Shown piece after piece: positions 1-8,725 of a stretch of 64,000 nucleotides of DNA; positions within the stretch are counted from its first letter, which is position 1, and each line of letters opens with the position of its first letter. A program made the position numbers and the translations under genes. Source of the stretch: Pseudomonadales bacterium (GTDB lineage Bacteria > Pseudomonadota > Gammaproteobacteria > Pseudomonadales > Pseudohongiellaceae); the NCBI GenBank assembly GCA_024234395.1, contig JACKOH010000002.1, forward strand, positions 992,001-1,056,000, in the 5' to 3' direction. A model generated the notes under the pieces. That model was not told the origin of the DNA, ran no database searches, and saw only the letters and a list, made by a program, of their open reading frames with translations.

Positions 1-74
1 AAACCAGGCACGATCGGGCAGTTTTCCCTCATTAAAGACTCCGGTCCTGGAACACTGATACCAAGGAAATACTC

Positions 75-410
75 ATGACAGCAAGCAGCACTGACAACAA
101 CGGTCCACTTATGCATATTGTCACGCTCGACTGCAAGGATGCCGGGCATGCAAGTCAATGTCTGAAGGCACTTGCCGACTATGGCAGGCCCGATGCACTT
201 GCCTTCAACTGTGTTTCCTACGAGTTCGGGCTCCGGGAGGGATCTGCTGAAACCGTCTATCTTATCGAGCGCTGGCGCAGCTGGCAGGATCTCGACGCAT
301 TACTGACGGAAAAAGTGGTCCCCGCGTTACCGATGTATAACCAACTGCTGAAAAGACCATTTGATCCCGCGCAGGATACCTTGAGAATAACACTTTCCCC
401 AGGAACATGA
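75..410 (+). CDS. ABM-like (dimeric alpha/beta barrel) small protein
   Basis: A 111-residue protein whose pattern (strand near residue 13, helix, then a strand leading into the ERWRSWQDLDALL helix) resembles the antibiotic biosynthesis monooxygenase fold, a ferredoxin-like domain that usually dimerises. Members are cofactor-free oxygenases or simply small-molecule binders, so the reaction cannot be told from the sequence. There is no signal peptide, so it should be cytoplasmic. The start is ATG with AAGGAAA about 7 nt upstream. It ends only 22 bp before the next gene on the same strand, so the two are probably cotranscribed. The histidine often seen after the second helix in this family is not evident here, which lowers confidence in monooxygenase activity. 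Confidence 0.6.
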   Translation: MTASSTDNNGPLMHIVTLDCKDAGHASQCLKALADYGRPDALAFNCVSYEFGLREGSAETVYLIERWRSWQDLDALLTEKVVPALPMYNQLLKRPFDPAQDTLRITLSPGT

Positions 411-432
411 ACGATCGAGGAGAAGTCAGATT

Positions 433-1059
433 ATGAGTACACTGAGAAATGTCCTGCTGCTTATCGTGATCCTGGCGGCTGTCGCGCTGGTCACGCTGCG
501 CATAACCGGTCTGGATCCCCGTTATATCGATCCCAGCAGTGAAGCGTTTGTGGAGAGCGGTCGCACCGCCTGGCCCGGTCTCTGGCTGAAAGGTGAGGTG
601 GTCAAAGAGCCGGTGGAAAACTGGGACTGGGTTTATCAGGTCAACGATCCCGTCAGGGGCAATACGATCATGCTGGAGACGCGATCCTGGTATGGAATCC
701 CTCATTCTGTAACGATCAATCCTGTGGCTCGCGGTGAGATACTTTACATCAGTGGCAGCGAGCAGGATTTCAGATTGGAAAAGGAGTTCCCTGATTCCAA
801 GGCCTGGTGGGCCAATGTCGAGCGGGATCCCCGCGTACGTATGAAAATCGACGGCAGGATTTACGAGATGACGGTGGTGCTGATCCCGGACCGGGCGGAA
901 ATTGCAAGGCTGCTGGGAAGAAATCCTGTCACCACCGAGGTCGGCCCGGACGGTCAGGAAAGAATCACGGGTATCAGGCATCTCTGGCGGGTTTACCAGC
1001 GCAACATACCTGAATACGGGGACGGGTCCGTGGCGTCACGAGCCAATGCTTCGCTTTAG
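433..1059 (+). CDS. Membrane-anchored protein of unknown function (possible split-barrel fold)
   Basis: 208 residues with one N-terminal hydrophobic segment (about residues 5-25) that acts as a signal anchor, followed by a soluble, probably periplasmic domain. The stretch around residues 115-140 (WWANVERDPRVRMKIDGR) resembles the WWxNLxxNPxVxVxxGG motif of nitroreductase-like or deazaflavin-type split-barrel proteins, but the rest is too diverged for a firm call. It follows the ABM-like gene by 22 bp and is followed after 145 bp by the dienelactone-hydrolase-like gene, so the three may form one catabolic unit. I do not recognise a specific function. Confidence 0.55.
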   Translation: MSTLRNVLLLIVILAAVALVTLRITGLDPRYIDPSSEAFVESGRTAWPGLWLKGEVVKEPVENWDWVYQVNDPVRGNTIMLETRSWYGIPHSVTINPVARGEILYISGSEQDFRLEKEFPDSKAWWANVERDPRVRMKIDGRIYEMTVVLIPDRAEIARLLGRNPVTTEVGPDGQERITGIRHLWRVYQRNIPEYGDGSVASRANASL

Positions 1060-1204
1060 CTGGCGTAACGCGGCAGAAGCAGAGTGTCGATCAGAACAGG
1101 TTGCATAGAGCGACTCAGTGCCAGGCTACCCTCAAGTGTTGCTTGTCCCGGGCTGGCGCGGTGAATACTGTAAGAGAATACAAAATCACTAAGAGGAATA
1201 ATCC

Positions 1205-2119
1205 ATGTCATCGAAAGAAAGACGTACCGTTCCAGTTGAAGCAATCGAAATCTATAACCAGTATATTCATGGTGAAATCAGCCGCCGGACGTTTCTGAAT
1301 CGGGTCAGGAAATTCGCTGTGGCGGGGCTCTCGGCCAGCGTTATCGTTGAAGCTCTGATGCCGGACTATGCAATGGGTCAACAGATTGCCCGTGACGATG
1401 AGCGCATCACTGCCAGTTACGTTACGTTGCCATCGCCGCAGGGTAATGGCTATGTCAGGGGCTACCTGGTAAGACCCTACAGTGCCGACAGCCGCAGCGA
1501 GTCGCCGGCTCAGTTGCCTGGCATTATCGTGGTGCATGAAAACCGCGGATTGAATCCCCACACCGAAGACGTCGCCCGGCGCTTTGCACTGGCCAATTTC
1601 ATGGCTTTTGCCCCCGATGTGTTGACTTCGGTGGGAGGCTATCCCGGTGACGACTACCAGGGTGGTCAGCTGTTCAGGGAGATCGATAACGACAAAAAAT
1701 TTGAAGATATAGTAGCCAGCGCCCTATGGCTTAAGAATCGATCTGACTGTACCGGTAAAATCGGCGTGACCGGGTTCTGTTACGGTGGCAGTGTTTCCAA
1801 TCAGTTGGCGGTCAGGCTGGGTGGGGAACTGGCAGCGGCAGTTCCGTTCTATGGCGGCGCAGTCGATACCGCGGAAGTGTCGCGAATCCGTGCCGCGATA
1901 CTGGTTCAGCACGGCGAACTCGATACCCGCCTGGTGGAAGGCTGGCCGGCTTACGATGCGGCACTGACCGCTGCCAATGTTCCCCACGAAGGGCATATCT
2001 ATCCAGGTGCTGTACACGGTTTCTTCAATGATGCGACACCCGAACGCTATAACGAGGCTGCCGCAACCGAGGCCTGGTCACGAACGATCGACTGGTTCAA
2101 CAGGTACGTACGAGGCTGA
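1205..2119 (+). CDS. Dienelactone hydrolase family protein, Tat-exported
   Basis: 304 residues with the alpha/beta-hydrolase fold of the dienelactone hydrolase family. The likely catalytic triad is Cys192 (GFCYGG), Asp240 (HGELDTR) and His271 (AVHGFF), with Cys as nucleophile as is typical of this family. The N-terminus carries a twin-arginine motif (SRRTFL, residues 26-31) followed by a hydrophobic stretch ending near AMGQQ, so export by Tat to the periplasm is likely. The start is ATG 1205, preceded by AAGAGGAAT. It would hydrolyse ester or lactone bonds, but the substrate is unknown. A methyltransferase gene begins 20 bp downstream, suggesting an operon. Confidence 0.85.
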   Translation: MSSKERRTVPVEAIEIYNQYIHGEISRRTFLNRVRKFAVAGLSASVIVEALMPDYAMGQQIARDDERITASYVTLPSPQGNGYVRGYLVRPYSADSRSESPAQLPGIIVVHENRGLNPHTEDVARRFALANFMAFAPDVLTSVGGYPGDDYQGGQLFREIDNDKKFEDIVASALWLKNRSDCTGKIGVTGFCYGGSVSNQLAVRLGGELAAAVPFYGGAVDTAEVSRIRAAILVQHGELDTRLVEGWPAYDAALTAANVPHEGHIYPGAVHGFFNDATPERYNEAAATEAWSRTIDWFNRYVRG

Positions 2120-2139
2120 AGGCGAGTCAAGTCAGCACG

Positions 2140-2985
2140 ATGACTGAACAATCCGGTCACATACACAGCTATTATTCGCCCGGCGACCTGTACCGGAAGA
2201 TCGTCGCTGGACTTGAAACGCTGGGCAAGGACCTTGCCACTATTACCCTTGATGATCTGCAGCCGGTTGACGAGTTTCATATTCGTGGCGACACGGCCAC
2301 CAGGGAATTGATAGAACTTGCCGGGTTCTCCCCGGATATGCATATCCTGGACGTGGGCTGCGGCATCGGCGGATCTTCCCGGCGCTTGTCGCGCGACACG
2401 GGATGCCGGGTTACCGGCATCGACCTCAGCGATGAATACATCGATACAGCCTCACGCCTGACCGACCTGCTGAAAATGCAGGAGCGGGTTACCTTTCAAG
2501 CCTGCAGTGCGCTCGACCTGCCTTTTGAAGACAGTGCATTCGACGGCATCTGGTCGCTGCAGATGAATATGAACATCGAGGACAAGTCAGGCTGGCTGCG
2601 GGAAATCCATCGGGTTCTTAAACCGGGTGGGAAAGCCGTGCTGTACGAAGTCTGTGGCAGTAATAACTCGCCGTTGGTTTTTCCTGTGCCGTGGGCACAG
2701 GACGCTGCCATGAGTTATCTTGTGACACCGGAGCGGTTTCGGGATGCAGTTGTGGATGCCGGTTTTACCGTTCAGGTCTGGACCGACAAGACCGGGCTTG
2801 CCAGAAAGGCGTTCGCCAACGCGAAACAGCCGGAGGGTGAGCCGGATCTCCCGGCTCTCGGGGTCTACCTGCTGGTAGGAAATGATATTCAGCTGAAGGC
2901 TTATAATCTGCGACGTAATCTGGAGGAGGATCGTGTCACCCTGCTCGAGATCGTCGCAGTCAAAGCGGACAGTGACAGCCCCTGA
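2140..2985 (+). CDS. Class I SAM-dependent methyltransferase
   Basis: 281 residues. Motif I for S-adenosylmethionine binding is clear (ILDVGCGIGG, residues 69-78), followed by the acidic end of strand 2 (TGIDLS) and the HRVLKPGG motif of UbiE-like enzymes. The N-terminal segment (LDDLQPVDEFHIRG) resembles the sarcosine/dimethylglycine N-methyltransferase subgroup, so a small amine or similar metabolite is a reasonable but unproven substrate. It is cytoplasmic. It starts 20 bp after the dienelactone-hydrolase-like gene with no strong ribosome-binding site, consistent with translational coupling. It is convergent with the AraC-type regulator downstream. Confidence 0.85.
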   Translation: MTEQSGHIHSYYSPGDLYRKIVAGLETLGKDLATITLDDLQPVDEFHIRGDTATRELIELAGFSPDMHILDVGCGIGGSSRRLSRDTGCRVTGIDLSDEYIDTASRLTDLLKMQERVTFQACSALDLPFEDSAFDGIWSLQMNMNIEDKSGWLREIHRVLKPGGKAVLYEVCGSNNSPLVFPVPWAQDAAMSYLVTPERFRDAVVDAGFTVQVWTDKTGLARKAFANAKQPEGEPDLPALGVYLLVGNDIQLKAYNLRRNLEEDRVTLLEIVAVKADSDSP

Positions 2986-3033
2986 ACGGCTCTCTAAGCT
3001 TGCCATGACGTACCTGCCGGAGGAACTGAACTT

Positions 3034-3942
3034 TCAGTGGGCAGAAGCTTCGGCCTGGTGTCGAAGCTGTTCAATATCCCGCTTCGGTGGCATCCCGAAC
3101 AGGCGGCTGTATTCGCGGCTGAATTGTGACGGACTTTCATAACCGACCTCGAATGCAGCGCTGGAGGCATCCAGGTGATCGTTCAGCATCAATCGCTTGG
3201 CTTCACTGAGGCGCAGCCGCTTCTGGTATTGCAACGGACTCATCGCGGTAAGCTGACGAAAATGGTGATGGAAAGTGGGCGTACTCATTTGTACCAGGCT
3301 CGCCAGTTTCTCGATGCGCAGGGGGTGAGAATAATTTTCTTTCAGCCAGTCGATGGCCTTACCTATTCGATAGCTATGACTGTCCACGGAGGCAATCTGT
3401 CTCAGCAGAGGGGACTGATTGCTCAACAGCAGGCGATAGTGAATTTCCCGCGCAATCAATGGCGCCAGAATGTTGATGGCAGCCGGTTCGTTCAACAGCC
3501 CTGTCAGACGATGCAAGGGTTCCAGAATATCGGAAGTCATGATACCCAGTCCGATAGTCGAGCCGTTAACACGCTCTCTTTCCAACAACGGTATGCCTTG
3601 CGCGATAAGATCTGTCAGCGTTCGAATATCGAGTTTCAGTACCAGCCCCAGGCACGGTTGCCTGTGGTTTGCCTCAAGTACCTGCGTGGTGGCGGGAAGA
3701 TCCAGTGAGGTAATCAGGAAGTTGGAGGTGTTATAAGGATAGGTCTCGCCGCCGACTATCATCTGTTTGGTACCCTGAACTACCAGCACCACACTCGGTT
3801 CGATCAGACAGAAGTCCGGTTCCGTGGGGGCGTCTCTCCTGAACAGGAGCAGACCGGGAATCGGTGTTTGCCAATCGCCCGTGGTTTTAACGCAGCCGGC
3901 TATGAGCCTGGCCATCTCTCGTTGGAAGGGAAGTAATTGCAT
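3034..3942 (-). CDS. AraC family transcriptional regulator
   Basis: 302 residues. The N-terminal two thirds match the AraC-type N-terminal ligand-binding region with the cupin-like GGETYPYNTSNFL stretch. The C-terminal hundred residues hold two helix-turn-helix motifs (IEKLASLVQMSTPTFHHHF and the SSAAFEVGYESPSQFSREY helix pair) typical of AraC/XylS proteins. It lies 117 bp downstream of the SDR gene on the same strand, opposite to the aldo/keto reductase, and is a plausible regulator of these neighbours. The effector is unknown. The DNA-binding part is full length with no break. Confidence 0.88.
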   Translation of the reverse strand: MQLLPFQREMARLIAGCVKTTGDWQTPIPGLLLFRRDAPTEPDFCLIEPSVVLVVQGTKQMIVGGETYPYNTSNFLITSLDLPATTQVLEANHRQPCLGLVLKLDIRTLTDLIAQGIPLLERERVNGSTIGLGIMTSDILEPLHRLTGLLNEPAAINILAPLIAREIHYRLLLSNQSPLLRQIASVDSHSYRIGKAIDWLKENYSHPLRIEKLASLVQMSTPTFHHHFRQLTAMSPLQYQKRLRLSEAKRLMLNDHLDASSAAFEVGYESPSQFSREYSRLFGMPPKRDIEQLRHQAEASAH

Positions 3943-4058
3943 GCCGGTTTTCCGTTAACAGATTAATCGCCTGTAAATTCAAATGACGCAGGATAGCACT
4001 GACAGAAGGTGCCATCTGACCCTTTTCCCTGCCGGGTTCAATTAAAGCCCGGGTTCAA

Positions 4059-4829
4059 TTAAAGAAAGGCACCATTGTCCACCTGTAGAACCTGGCCGGT
4101 TACCGCCTTTCCCATCTCACTGGCCAGGTAAAGTGCTGCATAGGCCTGATCCCGTGGTTCGGTCCAGGGCACAGTGGTATTTACGTACTTGTCTGAAAAC
4201 TCCAGCATTACCGAACCGCCTTCCTGTTCGCCGGCCGCCCAGGCAGCCGCCGCATCGGTATCAGTTACGCCGGGGGCGATGGCATTACAGCGAATCCTGG
4301 TTCCGGACAGGCGGATAGCGATATTTTTCGTCATTGTGTTCACCGCCCCTTTGGTAGAGGTATAGGCAACACCGCAGATTGGCAGCGTTCCATTGACCGA
4401 AGAAATATTGATGATGCGGCCTTCATTGCGGGGCAGGAAATGCTTGACCGCCTCTCGACAATAGCGGAACACACCGGTCAGGTTAAGTTCGACGATTCCG
4501 GCGAAATGCTCATCACTGGCCTCCTCGATAGCCACCATGTCTCCCGAGCCGGCATTGTTGACCAGTATGTCAACCTGACCGAAGCTCTCTATTGCTTTCC
4601 CGAATACTGCCGCGGGGGCATCCGGGTCCGCGGAATCCGCGACAATCCCCAGGGCTCGGCCAGCGCCGGCCGCATTGATTTTTTCAACCGCTTCGTCCAG
4701 GGCTGCCTGGTGTCTTGCAGTTAACACCACGTTGGCGCCTTCTTCAGCAAACAGTTCGGCAATGGCGAAACCTATGCCCTTGCTGGCACCGGTGACTATG
4801 GCAGTTTTTCCTTCCAGTAATATGTTCAT
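4059..4829 (-). CDS. SDR family NAD(P)-dependent oxidoreductase
   Basis: 256 residues, the usual length for a classical short-chain dehydrogenase. It has the nucleotide-binding TGASKGIG motif (13-20), NNAG (91-94), a catalytic Ser near 143, and the YxxxK pair Tyr156/Lys160. The C-terminus ends with the GQVLQVDNGAFL form of the usual VDGG tail. It would reduce or oxidise an alcohol/ketone pair in the cytoplasm; cofactor preference is not clear. Downstream on the same strand is the AraC-type regulator, and the aldo/keto reductase starts 270 bp away on the other strand, so the two oxidoreductases are divergently transcribed. Confidence 0.9.
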   Translation of the reverse strand: MNILLEGKTAIVTGASKGIGFAIAELFAEEGANVVLTARHQAALDEAVEKINAAGAGRALGIVADSADPDAPAAVFGKAIESFGQVDILVNNAGSGDMVAIEEASDEHFAGIVELNLTGVFRYCREAVKHFLPRNEGRIINISSVNGTLPICGVAYTSTKGAVNTMTKNIAIRLSGTRIRCNAIAPGVTDTDAAAAWAAGEQEGGSVMLEFSDKYVNTTVPWTEPRDQAYAALYLASEMGKAVTGQVLQVDNGAFL

Positions 4830-5099
4830 TCAGGGTTTCCTCGAAGTCAGTCAATCAGGGCGCGGCCACGTCCGAACTGTATATCGAGGTGCGGCTTTTT
4901 ACTACCAATTAACTGAAGATCAATAGGATCAGGCAAGAAATACGCCGGTTTGTTATACCGGACTGCCGGTGTGGCCCGTTAAATTAGTCACATCGACCGA
5001 CGGTTGAGAACTTCTCTGAAGCCGACAGGTTAGTTATCAAGGAACTCCTGGTCCAGGTAATCAGGGGTTCCTTCAATAGAAAGCAAAGGAGCCAACGGA

Positions 5100-5966
5100 A
5101 TGATTTTAGAAGAGACCTATACGCTGTCCAACGGAGTCACAATCCCGAAACTGGGACTGGGCACCTGGTTCATAGACAATGATAAAGCTGCACAGGCAGT
5201 GAAGGAGTCGGCCGCCCTGGGTTATCGCCATATCGACACTGCTCAGGCTTATGGCAACGAGGCCGGCGTTGGTGAAGGCGTCAGAGATTGCGGCGTCGCG
5301 CGTGGCGAAATGTTCGTTACCACCAAGCTGGATGCCGGAATCAAGTCCTATCAGGAAGCTGTGACTGCCATCGACGCATCGCTACAGCGAATGGGCCTGG
5401 ATTATATCGACATGATGATTATTCACAGCCCGCAGCCCTGGAATGCATTCGGTGACGAGAATCGCTACTTCGAAGGGAACAGAGAGGCATGGCGGGCCCT
5501 GGAGGAAGCCAGCAGGGCGGGGAAACTGCGCGCAATCGGTTTGTCCAATTTTCAGCAACAGGATATAGACAATATCCTTGCTGCCTGTTCAGTAAGGCCG
5601 GTAGTGAACCAGATCCTGGCACACATCAGCAACACCCCTTTCGAACTGATTCAGTACAGTGAGCAGCAGAAGATTCTTGTGGAGGCGTATTCTCCCGTTG
5701 GTCATGGTGAATTGTTGAAGAACGACGACATCATCGGGATGGCGGAATCCTATGGAGTTTCCGTACCACAACTGTGTATCCGTTACGTTCTGCAGTTGGG
5801 TCTGCTGCCATTGCCCAAGACTGCCAATCCTGCTCACATGAAAAACAACGCAGACGTGGATTTTGAAATTTCCGCAGCGGATATGGAACAGTTGAAGCAC
5901 ATGGAAAAAATTCAGGATTATGGCGAAGCCAGTGTCTTTCCTGTCTATGGAGGAAAGATGTCCTGA
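5100..5966 (+). CDS. Aldo/keto reductase
   Basis: 288 residues, a TIM-barrel NADPH-dependent reductase. The catalytic tetrad can be placed: Asp46 (HIDTAQ), Tyr51 (AYGNE), Lys76 (VTTKL) and His109 (MMIIHSP). The start is ATG with AAAGGAG upstream. It belongs to the group resembling 2,5-diketo-gluconate or plant-type aldose reductases, and reduces carbonyls of unknown identity in the cytoplasm. The cupin gene follows after 36 bp on the same strand, so the two are likely one operon and may act on the same aldehyde or ketone pool. Confidence 0.9.
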   Translation: MILEETYTLSNGVTIPKLGLGTWFIDNDKAAQAVKESAALGYRHIDTAQAYGNEAGVGEGVRDCGVARGEMFVTTKLDAGIKSYQEAVTAIDASLQRMGLDYIDMMIIHSPQPWNAFGDENRYFEGNREAWRALEEASRAGKLRAIGLSNFQQQDIDNILAACSVRPVVNQILAHISNTPFELIQYSEQQKILVEAYSPVGHGELLKNDDIIGMAESYGVSVPQLCIRYVLQLGLLPLPKTANPAHMKNNADVDFEISAADMEQLKHMEKIQDYGEASVFPVYGGKMS

Positions 5967-6002
5967 TCGCTTATCGCCAATTGAGGAAAACAGGAGGAAG
6001 TC

Positions 6003-6401
6003 ATGATATTGAAACAGAATGGTTCACAGGCATCGATCAAGGGGCCGGCAGACTGGTTTACCGGCGATGTACGCATCGACCCGTTGCACATGGAGCCTCA
6101 GGATCCTTCGCGGATCACTTCGGCACTGGTCACCTTTGAGCCGGGTGCGCGGACCAACTGGCATACCCATCCCCTGGGCCAGCTGCTGATCGTCACTGGC
6201 GGCAGGGGCTGGACCCAATGCGAGGGCGAGCCCCGGGTTGAAGTCAACGCCGGCGACACGATCTGGTGTCCTGCGGGACACAAACACTGGCATGGAGCCA
6301 CCACCAGCACCGGGATGAGTCATATTGCGGTACAGGAAATGCTGAATGGCAAAAATGTGGAATGGCTGGAGCCGGTAACCGACGAGCAGTATCGAAGCTA
6401 G
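6003..6401 (+). CDS. Cupin, close to manganese hydroxynitrile-lyase-type cupins
   Basis: 132 residues forming one small cupin domain. Metal ligands are visible as His54, His56 and Gln60 (WHTHPLGQ) and His95 (GHKHWHG). The order of motifs, from the N-terminal SQASxKGPADWFTG through to VTDEQYRS at the C-terminus, matches the bacterial cupin hydroxynitrile lyase described from Granulicella tundricola, as I remember that sequence. Such enzymes join or cleave cyanide and aldehydes in vitro, but the physiological role of the family is not settled. RBS AGGAGG lies just before ATG 6003. It is paired with the aldo/keto reductase upstream. The stop codon falls inside the inverted repeat that follows. 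Confidence 0.85.
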   Translation: MILKQNGSQASIKGPADWFTGDVRIDPLHMEPQDPSRITSALVTFEPGARTNWHTHPLGQLLIVTGGRGWTQCEGEPRVEVNAGDTIWCPAGHKHWHGATTSTGMSHIAVQEMLNGKNVEWLEPVTDEQYRS

Positions 6402-6457
6402 TGTCCTGTCAGGTTAATTCGCTGAAATGCGACGAATTAACCGGACAGGACACTAGC
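6397..6457. repeat. Inverted repeat with 25-bp arms (CTAGTGTCCTGTC family)
   Basis: The arms 6397-6421 and 6433-6457 are reverse complements with one mismatch and an 11-nt loop. The end sequence CTAGTGTCCTGTC recurs as single copies at 36996-37008 and 49598-49610, so this is a dispersed element rather than only a terminator. It overlaps the last codons of the cupin gene and could also end its transcript. Confidence 0.75.
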
Positions 6458-6597
6458 AGCCCGCTGAAAAACTCTCAGCTGGCACAGAACGGCGTTGAAA
6501 TCTGGCTTAATAGGCTTATTCACTGCGTGTAAACTGCGCTTTTTCGCCAGTCTTAGCCTTATCTTGCGCTCACCCGAGAGCTATTCAACAGGCTGCT
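6455..6597. repeat. MITE-like 143-bp element with imperfect terminal inverted repeats
   Basis: The left end (AGCAGCCCGCTGAAAAACTCTC) and the reverse complement of the right end (AGCAGCCTGTTGAATAGCTCTC) agree at most positions over 22 bp. The interior has no credible coding frame. This is the shape of a non-autonomous, transposase-less element. It abuts and slightly overlaps the preceding inverted repeat. Confidence 0.5.
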
Positions 6598-6666
6598 GGC
6601 TGAATTCATTGATCCAGACTATTTATAATCCGGGTTCCCCTATTGCATGAACCAGGAGCTTTTGAT

Positions 6667-7653
6667 TCAGCTGGCGTCGGCATTCTGCCCGATCCGGATG
6701 ATGATCTTGCCCTGATGTGCAGCGGTGAGGTAGTAGTTGAGAACCTGCGGCAATTCTGCAAACGGGTAGGGCCCGTCAGTTACGGTACGCAGTTTGCCCG
6801 CTACCGCCAGTTTGCTGAATTCGTCCAGGTTCAGATTCTGCCTGAGGGCGATGACAGTCAGATTCTTTCCGGTCAGCAGACGGTAAAACGGTCGTGTCAG
6901 CAGGATCAGCAACATCTTCCACAGACTGCCGCCGACGGTGGCATAAGTGCCCCCAGGCTTGAGGGCCCGGCAGTACGCTCCGGGCAGATAACAGGTCTTG
7001 GTATCCACAATCAGGTCCCAGCGCTGTCCCAGGCGGGCAAAATTCTCCTGGCGGTAATCGATTACCTGATCGAATCCCAGCTCCTGCATCATGGCCAGCT
7101 TGGAGCCACTGTCCACGCCGGCTACGTTTACCTGGTGTTGTTTCGCGAGCTGTAATCCATAGCTGCCGACACCGCCACCGGCTCCGTTGATCAGAATTTC
7201 CAGCCCGTCACGCAGCGGCCCGGCGCTGTTCAGGCCCTGCCAGGCCAGCACCGCAGCCTGCGGAATTCCCGCGGCATCCTCGAAACTCAGTTCAGCCGGT
7301 TTACTGGCCACCTGGTGGGCCTTGCAACAGACAGTTTCGGCGAAGCCGCCGAAGCGCCCTCCACTCAAGTCACCATATACCTCGTCGCCTGCGTGCCAAC
7401 GGGTTACCTGGTCGCCCACCTTGACTACGCGACCGGCGATATCGCAGCCGGCGATCTGAATCCTGGGGCGGAACAGGCCCAGAAACAACCTGATGAACAG
7501 GGGGCGCCCGGAGATCAGCCCCCAGTCGTAGTCGTTGATCGAGGTGGCGACCACCTGTACCTGAATCTCGTCTCCCGCCGGTTCCGGGCAGGGCACGTCT
7601 TCGATACTGACGATGTCGGGAGTCCCGTATTTACGGTGTATTGCCGCTTTCAT
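6667..7653 (-). CDS. NAD(P)-dependent MDR-family alcohol dehydrogenase / quinone oxidoreductase
   Basis: 328 residues from ATG 7653. A longer open frame exists upstream, but its extra 49 residues look non-coding and AGAGG precedes the chosen start. It has the GroES-like N-terminal fold (GCDIAGRVVKVG, GDEVYGDLSGG) and a Rossmann motif NGAGGGVGSYGLQLAK. The zinc-binding cysteines of classical alcohol dehydrogenases are not present, so it belongs to the zinc-independent quinone-oxidoreductase-like branch, which reduces enones or quinones with NADPH. It is cytoplasmic and monocistronic as far as can be seen. Confidence 0.88.
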   Translation of the reverse strand: MKAAIHRKYGTPDIVSIEDVPCPEPAGDEIQVQVVATSINDYDWGLISGRPLFIRLFLGLFRPRIQIAGCDIAGRVVKVGDQVTRWHAGDEVYGDLSGGRFGGFAETVCCKAHQVASKPAELSFEDAAGIPQAAVLAWQGLNSAGPLRDGLEILINGAGGGVGSYGLQLAKQHQVNVAGVDSGSKLAMMQELGFDQVIDYRQENFARLGQRWDLIVDTKTCYLPGAYCRALKPGGTYATVGGSLWKMLLILLTRPFYRLLTGKNLTVIALRQNLNLDEFSKLAVAGKLRTVTDGPYPFAELPQVLNYYLTAAHQGKIIIRIGQNADAS

Positions 7654-7945
7654 GTCTGACGCCTCTTGCCGGTCCGCGAAGACTTTAAGGTTTTCTGGAC
7701 CGTTTCTGTTGCCCGTGTAGCTATTGTAGTGAGACAGGTGAATTACGACGCAGCCCGATGCTGAATTGTTACAGCTGCCAGGCCCCTGTGTTGGCTCCAC
7801 TGCCGACCGCGAGAAGGTGGGTGACAGCGTTGTTCCTTGCTGGCTCTGGCTGGGATCTCAGGGTAAGACGCCGAATAAGTTATTTCACTTATTGTCTATT
7901 AATATATAGATATAACAAATATAAATTTGATAAATAATAAACAAT
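7654..7945. other. Intergenic region with AT-rich promoter-like end
   Basis: No gene is seen between the divergent MDR oxidoreductase and DUF2087 regulator. The last 65 bp before the regulator (about 7880-7945) are strikingly AT-rich, with repeated TATA and TAAAT stretches, in contrast to the GC-rich surroundings. They are a likely promoter or regulator-binding region, but I cannot fix a -10/-35 pair. Confidence 0.4.
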
Positions 7946-8725
7946 ATGTATAATTCATTTCCTATGGACATCAACCCGGCCATTCTCGATCGACTGCTCA
8001 GCGCCGAAATCGCCAGCGGGCACTATTTCGACCGGCCGACCGGTTATCACCGCTGCCTGTTCTGTCAGGCCGGGTTTGAAGAGGGTCGGATCCATCCCCA
8101 TGGCGAGGCGTTGTTTACTGCCGCCAAGGCGGCAGACCTGCACGTGGAGCAGGAGCATGGCGGTGCTTTCAACGCCTTGTTGAACTGCGGAAAAACGCAG
8201 ACCGGCATCTCGGCAACCCAGGCAGCTCTGCTGAGTCGACTCAATAGTGGTGAATCGGATCGGCGGGTTGCAGAAGCGCTGCAGATCAGTGTCTCGACTG
8301 TGAGAAATCACCGTTTTCAATTACGGCGTAAAGCCCGCGAAGCAAAGGTATTCCTGGCCGTTATGAATTTATTTACAGAACACAAAACCCGGGATCAGGA
8401 TTTTCTTGAATTACCGGCGACCCTGACAGTCTCCGATGAACGGACGCAGATTTCCGTCAGCGAGGCGGAAGAGATCCGTAAGAAGTATCTGGCCACCGAG
8501 CCTGGCCTCCACCTCAGGCGTTTCCCGAAAAAGGAAAAGCTCAAGCTGGTATTGCTGCTGGAAGTGGCCAGACTTTTTGAGACCGGGAAGCGCTACTCTG
8601 AACCCGAGGTCAATCGAATTCTCAGGCCGGTTTACGAGGACTACGGGACCATCCGTCGCTACCTTGTCGATTACGGACTGTTGAAACGAACGGCCAGCGG
8701 CAGTGAATACTGGCGTGAATCCTGA
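7946..8725 (+). CDS. DUF2087 family transcriptional regulator with LuxR-type HTH
   Basis: 259 residues. The middle (about 90-130) has a LuxR/sigma-like helix-turn-helix (RRVAEALQISVSTVRNHRF). The C-terminal 75 residues (from LRRFPKKEKLKL to the YRYLVDYG-like region and SEYW) match DUF2087, a DNA-binding-associated domain often found in regulators. An N-terminal CxxC-type segment (HRCLFCQAGF near residue 37) with later histidines could bind metal. Two starts are possible, ATG 7946 or ATG 7964; neither has a clear ribosome-binding site. The target genes are unknown. Confidence 0.75.
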   Translation: MYNSFPMDINPAILDRLLSAEIASGHYFDRPTGYHRCLFCQAGFEEGRIHPHGEALFTAAKAADLHVEQEHGGAFNALLNCGKTQTGISATQAALLSRLNSGESDRRVAEALQISVSTVRNHRFQLRRKAREAKVFLAVMNLFTEHKTRDQDFLELPATLTVSDERTQISVSEAEEIRKKYLATEPGLHLRRFPKKEKLKLVLLLEVARLFETGKRYSEPEVNRILRPVYEDYGTIRRYLVDYGLLKRTASGSEYWRES

